Below, piece by piece: positions 51,160 through 61,528 of a stretch of DNA of 64,000 nt. The first letter of the stretch is position 1, and each line of letters begins with the position of its first letter. The stretch lies in assembly GCA_910574745.1 (NCBI GenBank), contig CAJTCE010000009.1, positions 56,418 to 120,417 on the forward strand, in the 5' to 3' direction. The notes under the pieces were generated by a model. That model saw only the letters and a list, made by a program, of their open reading frames with translations, made no database searches and was not told the origin of the DNA. The DNA comes from Lachnospiraceae bacterium. GTDB taxonomy: Bacteria; Bacillota; Clostridia; Lachnospirales; Lachnospiraceae. Made by a program: the position numbers and the translations under genes.

Positions 51160-53511
51160 TTATTCTATGCTTGCCGTGTCGGAAGCCTTGATTGTTTTTG
51201 TGTAAAGCGCTGTCAGGAATGAGCCGATGACTGTAACGCCGATGAGAATTGCCGGGCAGATCACAAATATTTCCAGCGGGTCAAAATCGCATTTCAAGCC
51301 TGATACATCGCCGACCATATTACCTACCCAATTCATCATTACGTCACTGATCGGCATAAGCACCGCGGTCGAAACGATGCAGGCAATGACCGATACGATC
51401 ACAAATCTGAGCGAATGCTGCAAGACGATACTGCCGTTCCCGATGCCCACCGCCTTCATCAGTGCAATCTCGCTCTTTTCCTTAGAGATGAATGAACGCT
51501 CCATGAGTATGACGATCAATGCCGTTACGATCACAGTAATGATCATCATCATCTGTTTGATCGCATTCAGCGTATCGGACATTCCTGTAAAATTATCGAT
51601 GAAATCTGAGGTTGAATACACCTTGTCAGTGTCAAGCAGGTCTTTAAGTTTTTCAATGTTTTTGTTTATCTGCGCCTTGTCGGGGCTGCCGTCAAAGTGT
51701 ATCTGCACTCCCAGCATATTGTTTGCCGGCAGATTTCCAAGGTCAAAATCTTTATATAGAAAAGCATGGCTGATGAACGAGGAGTATGTTCCCGTGATGA
51801 TAAACTCGTACTCTTTCTCATTTATTACTGCCGTTACCCTGTCGCCGATCTCTGCGTCTAAGTCACCTAAGGTGCTTTCCGTTACGGCAATCTCGTCCGA
51901 CTTCTGTGGAGCACTGCCCTCGTCTACATAGAGCGTGTCATTTGTCTCGCCTTTCATGACGGAGAAAGCAATCTTTGCTGTTTTGTCTTCGTGTGATGTT
52001 TCAAACTGTGTGCTCATTGTCGTTGTACATTTGCCGGGCATTCCGTTATCGGCAAGGAGCTTTTCGGTATCTGCGATGATTGTCTTATACGTACTCTGAT
52101 CTACAAAGACCTCTCCAAATATTTCGCTATCCATGATATGCGCTTCACTTGAGGGCACATCGAAGAAGCGAAGTATTTTTTCACTTTTGAATGTCAATGC
52201 AAAATTTGACATCATTGTCATCAACAGGATACAGAGCGTGAACACAACTATCACGATAGAAAACTGCTTAGGCAAACTGATCACATCATTGACCGAGAGA
52301 AATGCAGCCTGTGGCAGCTTAGAGCGGCCTAAGTGCAAAAGGCTTTTTCTTTGGAAGCGCTCGCCCGTCTGACCGTTTCTTACTGCGTCGATCGGCGAGA
52401 GTTTATTGACTCTGCGTGTGCAGTTGTAGCAGAACAGCAGGATAATGATAACTACTGCCGCAGAGCTTAAAATCCCCATAAAAGTACCGTTCCCGCTGCC
52501 GAGAACCATGTTTTCCGATACAGTTTTCATCATCATATCCCCGAGAGGGACAGAGCAGAAATATCCTATCAATGTACCGACCACGGCAATGGCAAGATAC
52601 TTGACGATATACAGGCTTCTTATACTGCCGCCCCTGATACCCACCGCCTTCATTACACCAATCTCACGAAATTCCTCGTTGATTGTAAAGCCTATTGTGA
52701 AACGCAGCACCACAAAGGCTGTGAGCATCAGCACGATACTGATCATCATTAAAACATACGCAGAAAGCATATCATAAAGATAAATATCCTTGCTTTCTTC
52801 CCGTGTGTAGACATATACACCGCTATAGTTCTTTGCAAGTTCCCTTATTTCATCAATATCTGATGTATTTATACAAAGCTGCCTGCCATTCATGAGATGA
52901 GTGGCTTCGTCCTTGTCAAGATAGTCATAGTCAGCAGAGTTCATGATAAGATACGGGGGATTCGAGTTTTCCGAACCAAACAGCGCACCTTTGAACCGCC
53001 CCATAAACTTAAGTGTGAGATGACTGTTACCGACAGTAAGTTCCACCTCATCGCCCTCTTTTATATCAATGTCCTGTAAAAAAGGAGCGTTGGCATAAAA
53101 GCAGCCCTTGTCTACGCTTTCGATGATATGATTGTTCTCATCGAAATAGTTGATAGCCATTTCACTATCAGAAAGCAACCAGGCAGCATTCGTGAAATTA
53201 TCAAGTTTCTTTCCGTTATGCTTGAAATACTTTGAGCTGGATACACACAGATAATGCTCGATCCTTATCTCCTTGACACTGGCAAGCTCCCCAATCTTTT
53301 GCCCGAAATCGTTTTCCCCGCTGGTCAGCATATGCACCCTGACATCGGGGACATCCGCCGCATCGAAATAATACTCGATACCGCCAGTCACAGCTATGAT
53401 ATTGTTCACTGCCGCCGCTGCAAACATCGAACATAAAATGACAAACAGCAGCAGAATGATGTTCATGGTCTTTTTGCGTTTCAGGTCTTTTTTCAAAATC
53501 CTCCAGAACAT
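51160..53511 (-). CDS. FtsX-family ABC transporter permease
   Basis: 783 residues. An N-terminal membrane helix (16-37), a large extracellular part of about 210 residues, three helices to about residue 365, then a second half with one helix, another extracellular part of about 200 residues and three C-terminal helices: a duplicated FtsX arrangement with eight helices. Such proteins with a FtsE-like ATPase and own two-component system act in antimicrobial peptide sensing or resistance, or lipoprotein extraction. Substrate unknown. It is the first gene of the four-gene operon. Confidence 0.88.
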   Translation of the reverse strand: MFWRILKKDLKRKKTMNIILLLFVILCSMFAAAAVNNIIAVTGGIEYYFDAADVPDVRVHMLTSGENDFGQKIGELASVKEIRIEHYLCVSSSKYFKHNGKKLDNFTNAAWLLSDSEMAINYFDENNHIIESVDKGCFYANAPFLQDIDIKEGDEVELTVGNSHLTLKFMGRFKGALFGSENSNPPYLIMNSADYDYLDKDEATHLMNGRQLCINTSDIDEIRELAKNYSGVYVYTREESKDIYLYDMLSAYVLMMISIVLMLTAFVVLRFTIGFTINEEFREIGVMKAVGIRGGSIRSLYIVKYLAIAVVGTLIGYFCSVPLGDMMMKTVSENMVLGSGNGTFMGILSSAAVVIIILLFCYNCTRRVNKLSPIDAVRNGQTGERFQRKSLLHLGRSKLPQAAFLSVNDVISLPKQFSIVIVVFTLCILLMTMMSNFALTFKSEKILRFFDVPSSEAHIMDSEIFGEVFVDQSTYKTIIADTEKLLADNGMPGKCTTTMSTQFETSHEDKTAKIAFSVMKGETNDTLYVDEGSAPQKSDEIAVTESTLGDLDAEIGDRVTAVINEKEYEFIITGTYSSFISHAFLYKDFDLGNLPANNMLGVQIHFDGSPDKAQINKNIEKLKDLLDTDKVYSTSDFIDNFTGMSDTLNAIKQMMMIITVIVTALIVILMERSFISKEKSEIALMKAVGIGNGSIVLQHSLRFVIVSVIACIVSTAVLMPISDVMMNWVGNMVGDVSGLKCDFDPLEIFVICPAILIGVTVIGSFLTALYTKTIKASDTASIE

Positions 53512-53554
53512 AGTGTATACCTCTCTTTTTGCGTATTATTTTCTCCATGTTCCG

Positions 53555-53588
53555 AGCATAGCATAGAAATTCTTAACAAGTCTTTAAC
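53555..53588 (-). promoter_or_regulatory. Regulated promoter of the ABC/two-component operon
   Basis: On the minus strand GTTAAAGA and GTTAAGA (53588-53571) form direct repeats with an 11-base period, one helical turn, as OmpR-type regulators bind. They end where the -35 would be; a -10 TATGCT lies at 53560-53555. The -35 itself is poor, as at activated promoters. Confidence 0.55.
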
Positions 53589-53723
53589 TTTTGATAGAAC
53601 ATGAAAAAGGCATAAAAAAGCAGATTAATTCCATTCGCTGTCCCAGTTCCAAAACGCATCCCGGTCCGTATCAAAGAATTGCATCATTGTATAATTTTCC
53701 CACATCCCGCCCATACTTTTATC

Positions 53724-54296
53724 ATGAAAAACAAATTATTTTTACACGCCCTTAAGGCTTTCCACTCCCGATGGACAGGCTGCAGTTATTACGTTTTTTT
53801 CTTTTTTACAGCCGCTTTCCTCGGCTATATCTGGGAGGTTTTTTTAACGCTTATACTAAACCGCACTCTCTGCAACCGGGGCTTCCTTTATGGCCCCTGG
53901 CTGCCTGTATACGGCTTCGGCGCACTGCTTTTCTCCCTGCTCTTAAAAAGATTCTCCTCACACCCCGTCAAAGCATTTTTCCTCTCCGGCGTTGTGGGCA
54001 GTCTTTTAGAGCTTATAACGGGCCTTGCCCTGTCTAATTACTGGCACGCCCGTTATTGGGACTATTCTTCCCTCCCCTTTGATATAAGCGGTTACGTTTC
54101 CCTGCTTTCCTTTCTTGCATTCGGGTTGGCGGGCTCACTCTGGGTCTGTTTTCTGTCGCCGCGCCTTCTGAATCTCTGGCGCAGCCGTTCCCCCAAAGCC
54201 CGTAAAATCTTTCTCATCATCTTTTTATCCCTGTTCCTGACAGACTATGTCCTTTCCCTGTTTTTTCCCAATTCGGGCAGGGGCATTACCTATTGA
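53724..54296 (+). CDS. Putative membrane protein, PF06541 (ABC-transporter type IV/DUF1113) family
   Basis: 190 residues from ATG 53724. About five membrane helices; AFLGYIWEVFLTLILN near residue 32, RGFLYGPWLPVYGFGALL near residue 50, GVVGSLLELITGLAL and YWDYSSLPFDISGYVSL are the conserved elements of this Firmicute family. Despite the Pfam name, its role in transport is not established. There is no Shine-Dalgarno; a TATAAT at 53690-53695 could give a very short leader. Upstream ATG 53679 is less likely. It is the only plus-strand gene between 42.3 and 59.7 kb. Confidence 0.75.
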   Translation: MKNKLFLHALKAFHSRWTGCSYYVFFFFTAAFLGYIWEVFLTLILNRTLCNRGFLYGPWLPVYGFGALLFSLLLKRFSSHPVKAFFLSGVVGSLLELITGLALSNYWHARYWDYSSLPFDISGYVSLLSFLAFGLAGSLWVCFLSPRLLNLWRSRSPKARKIFLIIFLSLFLTDYVLSLFFPNSGRGITY

Positions 54297-54320
54297 TTAC
54301 GAAAAACCATCAAAAGGCGC

Positions 54321-54366
54321 AAAAAAAGACCGGTACGCAGCACACAAAATGCCGCCGCTTCCGGTC
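54321..54366 (-). terminator. Terminator of the heat-shock operon
   Basis: On the minus strand GACCGG (54366-54361) pairs with CCGGTC (54333-54328), with an inner GCGGC/GCTGC stem, followed by seven T. It begins 7 bases after the dnaJ stop. Confidence 0.85.
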
Positions 54367-54372
54367 TCCCTC

Positions 54373-55542
54373 TTATTTATTAAAAAATCCTTTTTTCTTC
54401 TTATCTTTTCCTTCGCCGCTTCCCTTTTTGCCGCCACTTTCTCCTGCGTTTTTAACCGCATTTAAGGAATCGCTTGTTTCCCCGTCGAACTTGCGGAGCA
54501 GTTCCTTCGCTTCTGCGGAGAGCTTGGTGGGGGTCTGGATGACTAACGTCACATAATGGTCGCCGCGCACATCCTTGTTGCGCAGGGTAGGCACGCCTTT
54601 GCCCTTTAAGCGCACCTTGGTATCGGTCTGGGTTCCCGCCTTCACATCATATGCCACGCGCCCGTCAATGGTATCAATAAGTATTTCCCCGCCTAAAGCC
54701 GCTACGGCAAAGGAGATAGGAACTGTAGAAAAAATATTGTAATCCTGTCTTTGGAAAACAGGATGCCTTTGTACCAAAGCCTCTACCAGCAAATCTCCTC
54801 TGGGACCTCCGTTGGTACCCGGCTCTCCCTTATCGCGGATACGGATGCTCTGTCCCGCATCAATACCGGCAGGAATGGAAACCTGAATCTTCTTTCTGCT
54901 GGCGATATACCCGCTTCCATGACAGTCAGGGCATTTCTCTTTAATAATCTTACCGGTTCCGCCACAATCGGGACAGGTCTGCACATTACGGACAGTTCCA
55001 AAGAAGGACTGGCTGGTAAATACAACCTGACCCTTGCCGCCACACTTGCTGCAGGTTTCCTTAGTGGTTCCCGGCTTTGCGCCTGTACCCCGGCAGGTCT
55101 TACATTCGTCCTTTAAGGTAAGCTCAATCTCCTTTTCCACGCCAAAGCACGCCTCTTCAAAGGTAATGGAAACGCTGGTGCGGATATTGGCTCCCTTCAT
55201 CGGACCGTTACTTGCCCTCCTGCCGCCGCCAAACATGCCGCCGAATAAATCGCCGAAAATATCGGAAAAATCCATACCGCTGAAATCAAATCCGCCCGCG
55301 CCGCCTGCTCCGTCAAATGCCGCATGGCCGTACTGATCATACTGTCTGCGCTTTTCGGGATCGCTTAAAACCGCATAAGCCTCCGATGCTTCCTTGAATT
55401 TCTTTTCCGCCTCCGCATCTCCCGGATTCATATCGGGATGATACTTTTTGGCCAGAACACGATATGCCTTTTTTATTGTGGCGTCATCCGCATTTTTCTC
55501 TACTCCAAGGACTTCATAATAGTCTCTTTTTTGTTCTGCCAT
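54373..55542 (-). CDS. dnaJ: Chaperone DnaJ
   Basis: 389 residues, full-length type I. J-domain with [10 protein letters not shown] near residue 33, a Gly/Phe-rich linker (residues 75-110), four zinc-binding CXXCXGXG repeats ([32 protein letters not shown]) and the client-binding C-terminus. The end is Lys/Gly-rich. It delivers unfolded proteins to DnaK and triggers its ATPase. Last gene of hrcA-grpE-dnaK-dnaJ. Confidence 0.97.
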   Translation of the reverse strand: MAEQKRDYYEVLGVEKNADDATIKKAYRVLAKKYHPDMNPGDAEAEKKFKEASEAYAVLSDPEKRRQYDQYGHAAFDGAGGAGGFDFSGMDFSDIFGDLFGGMFGGGRRASNGPMKGANIRTSVSITFEEACFGVEKEIELTLKDECKTCRGTGAKPGTTKETCSKCGGKGQVVFTSQSFFGTVRNVQTCPDCGGTGKIIKEKCPDCHGSGYIASRKKIQVSIPAGIDAGQSIRIRDKGEPGTNGGPRGDLLVEALVQRHPVFQRQDYNIFSTVPISFAVAALGGEILIDTIDGRVAYDVKAGTQTDTKVRLKGKGVPTLRNKDVRGDHYVTLVIQTPTKLSAEAKELLRKFDGETSDSLNAVKNAGESGGKKGSGEGKDKKKKGFFNK

Positions 55543-55562
55543 AATTGTTCCTCTAATCTAAC

Positions 55563-55602
55563 ACCCGCGAAAAGCACTGTTGTAAAACAATGCTTCCCGG
55601 GT
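55563..55602. repeat. Imperfect hairpin between dnaK and dnaJ
   Basis: ACCCG-C-GAAAAGCA (55563-55576) pairs with TGCTT-C-CCGGGT (55591-55602) with small mismatches. No U-run follows on the minus strand. It may partially terminate or stabilise the dnaK message, which would explain higher DnaK than DnaJ output (inference). Confidence 0.5.
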
Positions 55603-55636
55603 TTCTTATCATAAATTTTTTGTTCCGTTTACTATC

Positions 55637-57541
<1,905 letters not shown>

Positions 57542-57560
57542 CTATTAAAATTTTAATTGT

Positions 57561-58298
57561 TTACTGTACCACTGCTACCATACTGTGCCTTACCACTGTA
57601 TCACGGTAGGTATATCCCTTTTGCAGCTCCTGTGCCACAACTCCGGATTCATACTCCTCAGACTCGACCTGCATTACCGCATTGTGCAGATTCGGGTCAA
57701 ATTCCAGTCCCACTGCCTCTATGGGCTTTACGCCGATAGCCTCCAGCTCGGTTATCAACTGCTTATATACTTTGTTCATGCCATCCACGAAAGGACTATC
57801 TTTTTCCTCTTCGGGAACGGTCAGGAAGCCTCTTTCAAAATTGTCGATAACGGGAAGCAGCTTTTCAATAACGCTCTTTGCTCCCACTTCATACATGGCT
57901 GTCTTTTCTTTTTCGGAACGGTTACGGAAGTTTTCAAACTCGGCTAACTGACGTTTAACCTTATCTTCCAGCTCCTCAATTCTCTCCTGGGCTTTATCCT
58001 TCTTTTTCTCTTTCTTACCGAAAAGCTTTTTTCCTTCAGCCTTTGTTCCTTCGGTTTCTTCTCCGGCTTCTTTAGATGCTTCTTCCGAAGCTGCTTCTGA
58101 AACCGTTTCCCCGTTCTTTTCTGATGCTGCCTCCTGTCCGGCCGCATCCTTGCCTGCGCCTCTTTTATCTGCGCTTGCGCCTGTCGCTCCTTCTTCTTTG
58201 GAAACCACCTCTTTTTCTCCTTTTACAGTTTCCTCCGCATCCGGCTTATTGGCGGTCTGCCCGTTTTGTTCTTGTATTTCCTTTTCTATATCCGGCAT
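57561..58298 (-). CDS. grpE: Nucleotide exchange factor GrpE with long acidic N-terminus
   Basis: 245 residues. The conserved coiled-coil and head are at about residues 105-245 (LAEFENFRNRSEKEK, LLPVIDNFERG, GLEFDPNLHNAVMQVE, YTYRDTVVRHSMVAV). Residues 1-100 are a disordered Glu/Lys/Ala-rich region longer than in B. subtilis GrpE (187 residues). It releases ADP from DnaK. It lies 14 bases after hrcA. Confidence 0.95.
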   Translation of the reverse strand: MPDIEKEIQEQNGQTANKPDAEETVKGEKEVVSKEEGATGASADKRGAGKDAAGQEAASEKNGETVSEAASEEASKEAGEETEGTKAEGKKLFGKKEKKKDKAQERIEELEDKVKRQLAEFENFRNRSEKEKTAMYEVGAKSVIEKLLPVIDNFERGFLTVPEEEKDSPFVDGMNKVYKQLITELEAIGVKPIEAVGLEFDPNLHNAVMQVESEEYESGVVAQELQKGYTYRDTVVRHSMVAVVQ

Positions 58299-58312
58299 TT
58301 TTCCATCCCTTT

Positions 58313-59365
58313 CTATGATTTCTTCCCGTACAGCGCGTCTAACTGCTTCATCAGCGTCTGCAGGGTGCCTACAACCTTTTCATAATCCATTCTTTTGGGC
58401 CCGATAATTCCGATCGTCCCTTTCATTCCTTCTCCCAACTCGTAGGTTGCCGTTACCACGCTGCAATCCTTCATGGAAGAAACCGGCGTTTCGTCTCCGA
58501 TATACACCTGGATTCCTGTATTATTATCTTTGGAAAGCGTATCCTGTACCAGAGTGGTAAGCATCTGCTTCTCTTCAAAGGTACTGATAATCTCGCTGGC
58601 TTTCTGCTGGTCTGCCAGCTCAGGGTACTTGAATATGTTGTTTGCCCCCGATGTATAAATTTCCAAATCATCATCCGCTTTAATGGACTCCGCCACCGCA
58701 TCAATGACCTCTCCCACAATATCGCTGTGAATGCCCGCCTGCTGCTTCAATCTGGCTACCAGCCCCAGATTGATCTCTTCTATGGGAAGCCCGTTTAAAT
58801 GGGTATTTAAAAGCACATTCAGCTTTAACAGCGTTTCATCGTCCAGTCCTTCCGAAACGGAAAGCATACTGTTTTTTAAAATGTTGCCTTCTAAGACAAT
58901 AACTGCAATCAGCTGATTGGCGTCTACTCTGGAAAGCTGTATAAACTTTAACCTGCTGCCGCTGTAGCTGGGACTGGAAATCATGGATGCATAGTTAGTA
59001 TTAACCGCCAACGTCTTTGCCACAGATTTCAGAAGCTGATCCATCTTCTCCTCTTTTTCCAGAAGAAGATCCTTTAATTCCTCAACTTCCCTCGTCTTTT
59101 CCTTCATTGCCGTATCCATTTGCTGCATCATGGTGTCCACATACAGCCGATAGCCCTTATCGGAAGGAATACGTCCTGCGGAAGTGTGAGGCTGAACGAT
59201 ATATCCCATTTCCTCCAAATCCGCCATTTCATTGCGGATGGTGGCGGAGCTTAAATTCAAGTCCGTGTACTTAGAAATCGTACGGCTTCCTACCGGTTCG
59301 CCGGTTTCCAGATAGTTCTTGATAACCGCCTGCAAGATTTTCATCTTTCTCTCATCCAGTTCCAC
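58313..59365 (-). CDS. hrcA: Heat-inducible transcription repressor HrcA
   Basis: 350 residues from GTG 59365, which begins VELDERKMKILQAVI and has AAAGGAAG seven or so bases upstream; ATG 59407 would add 14 residues and is an alternative. A winged helix (SRTISKYTDLNLSSATIRNEM, PHTSAGRIPSDKGYR) is followed by the dimerisation and GAF-like regions. It represses its own operon by binding CIRCE, aided by GroEL. The CIRCE element is found at 59451-59477. Confidence 0.95.
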   Translation of the reverse strand: MELDERKMKILQAVIKNYLETGEPVGSRTISKYTDLNLSSATIRNEMADLEEMGYIVQPHTSAGRIPSDKGYRLYVDTMMQQMDTAMKEKTREVEELKDLLLEKEEKMDQLLKSVAKTLAVNTNYASMISSPSYSGSRLKFIQLSRVDANQLIAVIVLEGNILKNSMLSVSEGLDDETLLKLNVLLNTHLNGLPIEEINLGLVARLKQQAGIHSDIVGEVIDAVAESIKADDDLEIYTSGANNIFKYPELADQQKASEIISTFEEKQMLTTLVQDTLSKDNNTGIQVYIGDETPVSSMKDCSVVTATYELGEGMKGTIGIIGPKRMDYEKVVGTLQTLMKQLDALYGKKS

Positions 59366-59450
59366 GCCGTCACTTCCTTTCCATATCATCCGCCGCTTTG
59401 CTGTCATTTTCTTCTTATATCAAATATGCTATGCAGATTTTCACTTTTTG

Positions 59451-59477
59451 TTAGCACTCATCCTGATAGAGTGCTAA
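59451..59477. promoter_or_regulatory. CIRCE operator
   Basis: TTAGCACTC (59451-59459), 9-base spacer, GAGTGCTAA (59469-59477): a perfect match to the HrcA operator, just downstream of the hrcA promoter. Confidence 0.97.
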
Positions 59478-59493
59478 CATCTTTTCTGTACAT

Positions 59494-59522
59494 AACATAT
59501 CACTACCTATTTTCATTGTCAA
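59494..59522 (-). promoter_or_regulatory. hrcA-grpE-dnaK-dnaJ promoter
   Basis: TTGACA (59522-59517), 17 bases, TATGTT (59499-59494) on the minus strand; CIRCE follows after 16 bases. Confidence 0.82.
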
Positions 59523-59660
59523 CAAGATAATCAGAAATATTTATAAAAAAAATATAAAACAGCAAAAAACAGCTATTGTTTTGTCATCCTTTATATGCTT
59601 CTACTGATTTTTCAATATCCCTATGGCTGCTTATCTTTTGTTCATCTAAAAGAGTTTACC

Positions 59661-59689
59661 TTGATTATTTTCTGCATTTACTTCATTAT
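59661..59689 (+). promoter_or_regulatory. Possible promoter of the tyrosine recombinase
   Basis: TTGATT (59661-59666), 17 bases, CATTAT (59684-59689). The rest of 59523-59779 is AT-rich and holds nothing else I recognise. Confidence 0.45.
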
Positions 59690-59779
59690 ACGGTATAAAA
59701 AAAGTTTTCCATCCCTTCTGTTTTCTACACTTATTATCCCTTATAATCTTTTTTAATTTACACAAAGGAGAAAACAAGA

Positions 59780-60706
59780 ATGGAAAACTTGAAAGCATTA
59801 GAGAAAAAATATTTAGACTACTGTCGTGACCAGAAAGAACTGAATTTTAAAACCCTGAAAGCCTACGGCATTGACCTGCAGCAATTTTTGTCGATTATTC
59901 CCACAGACTCCCTACCCGTTTCAAAAGAAATGCTCTCTGATTATCTGACACATATTCATAAACAGTATAAACCCAAATCTGTTAAGCGTAAAATCGCCAG
60001 CATCAAGGCGTTTTTTCATTATCTGGAATATGAAGAGATTATTACAGAAAATCCCTTTAACAAGCTTCGTCTTCAGTTCCGGGAGCCGATTCGTCTTCCA
60101 AAGACCATTCCTTTACATATCATAGAAGCTTTTCTCTCCACCTTGTACCGGGAAGAAAGGGCTGCTTCCACTCCTTACAAGCACAAGACTGCTTTGCGGG
60201 ATATTGCCGTAATGGAACTGCTTTTTGCAACGGGGATGCGGATTTCAGAGCTCTGTACATTGAAACAGGCTAATCTGGATTTGCAGTCCAAATCTGTTCT
60301 GATTTTTGGAAAGGGCGCTAAAGAGAGGTTTATACAGATTGGAAATGAACAGGTCCTTTCTGCACTTTACAGATATAAGGAAGCTTTTGCCAACGAGCTC
60401 GCCCGAACGGAATGGCTTTTTGTGAATCGTCTGGAGGGGCGTTTATCCGAACAGTCGGTGCGATATATGATTGTCCGGCATTGCCAGATTGCGGGGATTG
60501 ATATGCATATTACTCCGCACATGTTCCGCCATTCCTTTGCCACCTTGCTTCTGGAGGCGGATGTTGACATTCGTTATATCCAGAAGATGCTGGGGCATAG
60601 CTCTATTACGACTACGGAGATTTATACCAGCGTTTCTATGGCGAAGCAGAAGGAGATTTTGAGCAGGAAGCATCCGAGGAATGGGATGGAGGTGGAAGGG
60701 GAATGA
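59780..60706 (+). CDS. Tyrosine recombinase (XerC/XerD-like integrase)
   Basis: 308 residues. An N-terminal SAM-like core-binding domain (residues 5-100) and a catalytic domain with the full set: Arg154 in GMRISELC, Lys in GKGAKER near 178-181, His247-X-X-Arg250 in TPHMFRHSF, His273 in LGHSSITTTE and nucleophile Tyr282 in IYTSV. AAAGGAG precedes the ATG. Length and sequence fit Xer recombinases, but it could equally be the integrase of the AT-rich accessory stretch that begins directly after it. No dif site or att repeat was identified. Confidence 0.88.
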   Translation: MENLKALEKKYLDYCRDQKELNFKTLKAYGIDLQQFLSIIPTDSLPVSKEMLSDYLTHIHKQYKPKSVKRKIASIKAFFHYLEYEEIITENPFNKLRLQFREPIRLPKTIPLHIIEAFLSTLYREERAASTPYKHKTALRDIAVMELLFATGMRISELCTLKQANLDLQSKSVLIFGKGAKERFIQIGNEQVLSALYRYKEAFANELARTEWLFVNRLEGRLSEQSVRYMIVRHCQIAGIDMHITPHMFRHSFATLLLEADVDIRYIQKMLGHSSITTTEIYTSVSMAKQKEILSRKHPRNGMEVEGE

Positions 60707-60910
60707 AGGATAATACCAGATTATCGATAATTAGAAGTTATTCGCTATATTGATTAAAGAATTTATGCTAATCTTTCAGTATTTATGGAAAACAGACTTA
60801 GAAGAATCAAATGTTATCCGATAAATGATATAACAAGTATATTTAAAAAGTTATGAATTTCATATTGGGTTGTGTATTTTACGGATAATGTAATATTAGC
60901 GGGGGATTTT

Positions 60911-61528
60911 ATGGCTATTACAGGTGAAAACATTTCTAAATTTACATATGTTGTTCTTGATGATAATTATCCTACTTCATCAATACAAAATTATTTGTCA
61001 ACAAAATTGATAGAGGTAGAATCAAAACATGTTGCTTTTTTAAGTGACCAATCTAAAATTTTTTTTGATCTTTCTGAAAAAGTCAACTACAATAATACAA
61101 TTTTAGGTTTCCATTGACATGCTACAATTCGAAATGAGTATTTTCGTATAAATAATATGTGCAAATCTGATTGTCTCAGAGCCGTTAGGTTTGTTATAAC
61201 AAAAGATGAACGTATATGGTCAGACAACACACATTGGACATTAGCTTACATTCTTAAGTATGATGTTGATGTAACCGTTTTAGATATACCAATGTATATA
61301 GTAGATTTCCGTGAAGAAGCGCCAATTATATTTGATAAAAATGGTGCAGTATTTGATAGTTTGTTTGATATTAAGAGTTCTATAGCATCAGCCCAAAGAA
61401 TTCAAGAACGTATAGATAAAGGTTGGCGTCCATTAAACCTTTCTTATAAAATAATTAATCTAAAGACTGATATTTGTAATTTGCTTATAGAAGAAGGAAA
61501 TAATAATGTCCAAGATAAAAATAAATAA
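60911..61528 (+). pseudogene. AT-rich accessory gene interrupted by an in-frame TGA
   Basis: ATG 60911 has GGGGGA five bases upstream and opens a frame of 68 residues ending in TGA at 61115-61117. The same frame continues open from 61118 to 61528, and read through gives about 205 residues (LDIPMYIVDFREEAPIIFD and IWSDNTHWTLAYILKYDVD are notable). TGA for TGG (Trp) is the simplest explanation, making this a nonsense pseudogene or sequencing error. Recoding as selenocysteine is possible but unsupported. I recognise no family. Its end overlaps the ATPase gene by 23 bases, so the two were one operon. Confidence 0.6.
61157..61528 (+). CDS. C-terminal part of the interrupted gene, possible separate ORF
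   Basis: 123 residues from the first ATG after the in-frame TGA. It has no ribosome binding site (TATAAATAAT in front), so independent translation is doubtful. Features: a possible Cys pair in MCKSDC, a motif WSDNTHWTLAYI, and a C-terminal region rich in Ile, Asn and Lys. No known domain recognised. It overlaps the downstream ATPase gene in a different frame. Confidence 0.4.
   Translation: MCKSDCLRAVRFVITKDERIWSDNTHWTLAYILKYDVDVTVLDIPMYIVDFREEAPIIFDKNGAVFDSLFDIKSSIASAQRIQERIDKGWRPLNLSYKIINLKTDICNLLIEEGNNNVQDKNK

Noticed and set aside
61115..61145. Selenocysteine insertion at TGA 61115
   Set aside because: The downstream hairpin is short with a bulge, and no selenium genes are in the window; a Trp-to-stop mutation is simpler. 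Kept only as a point to check.
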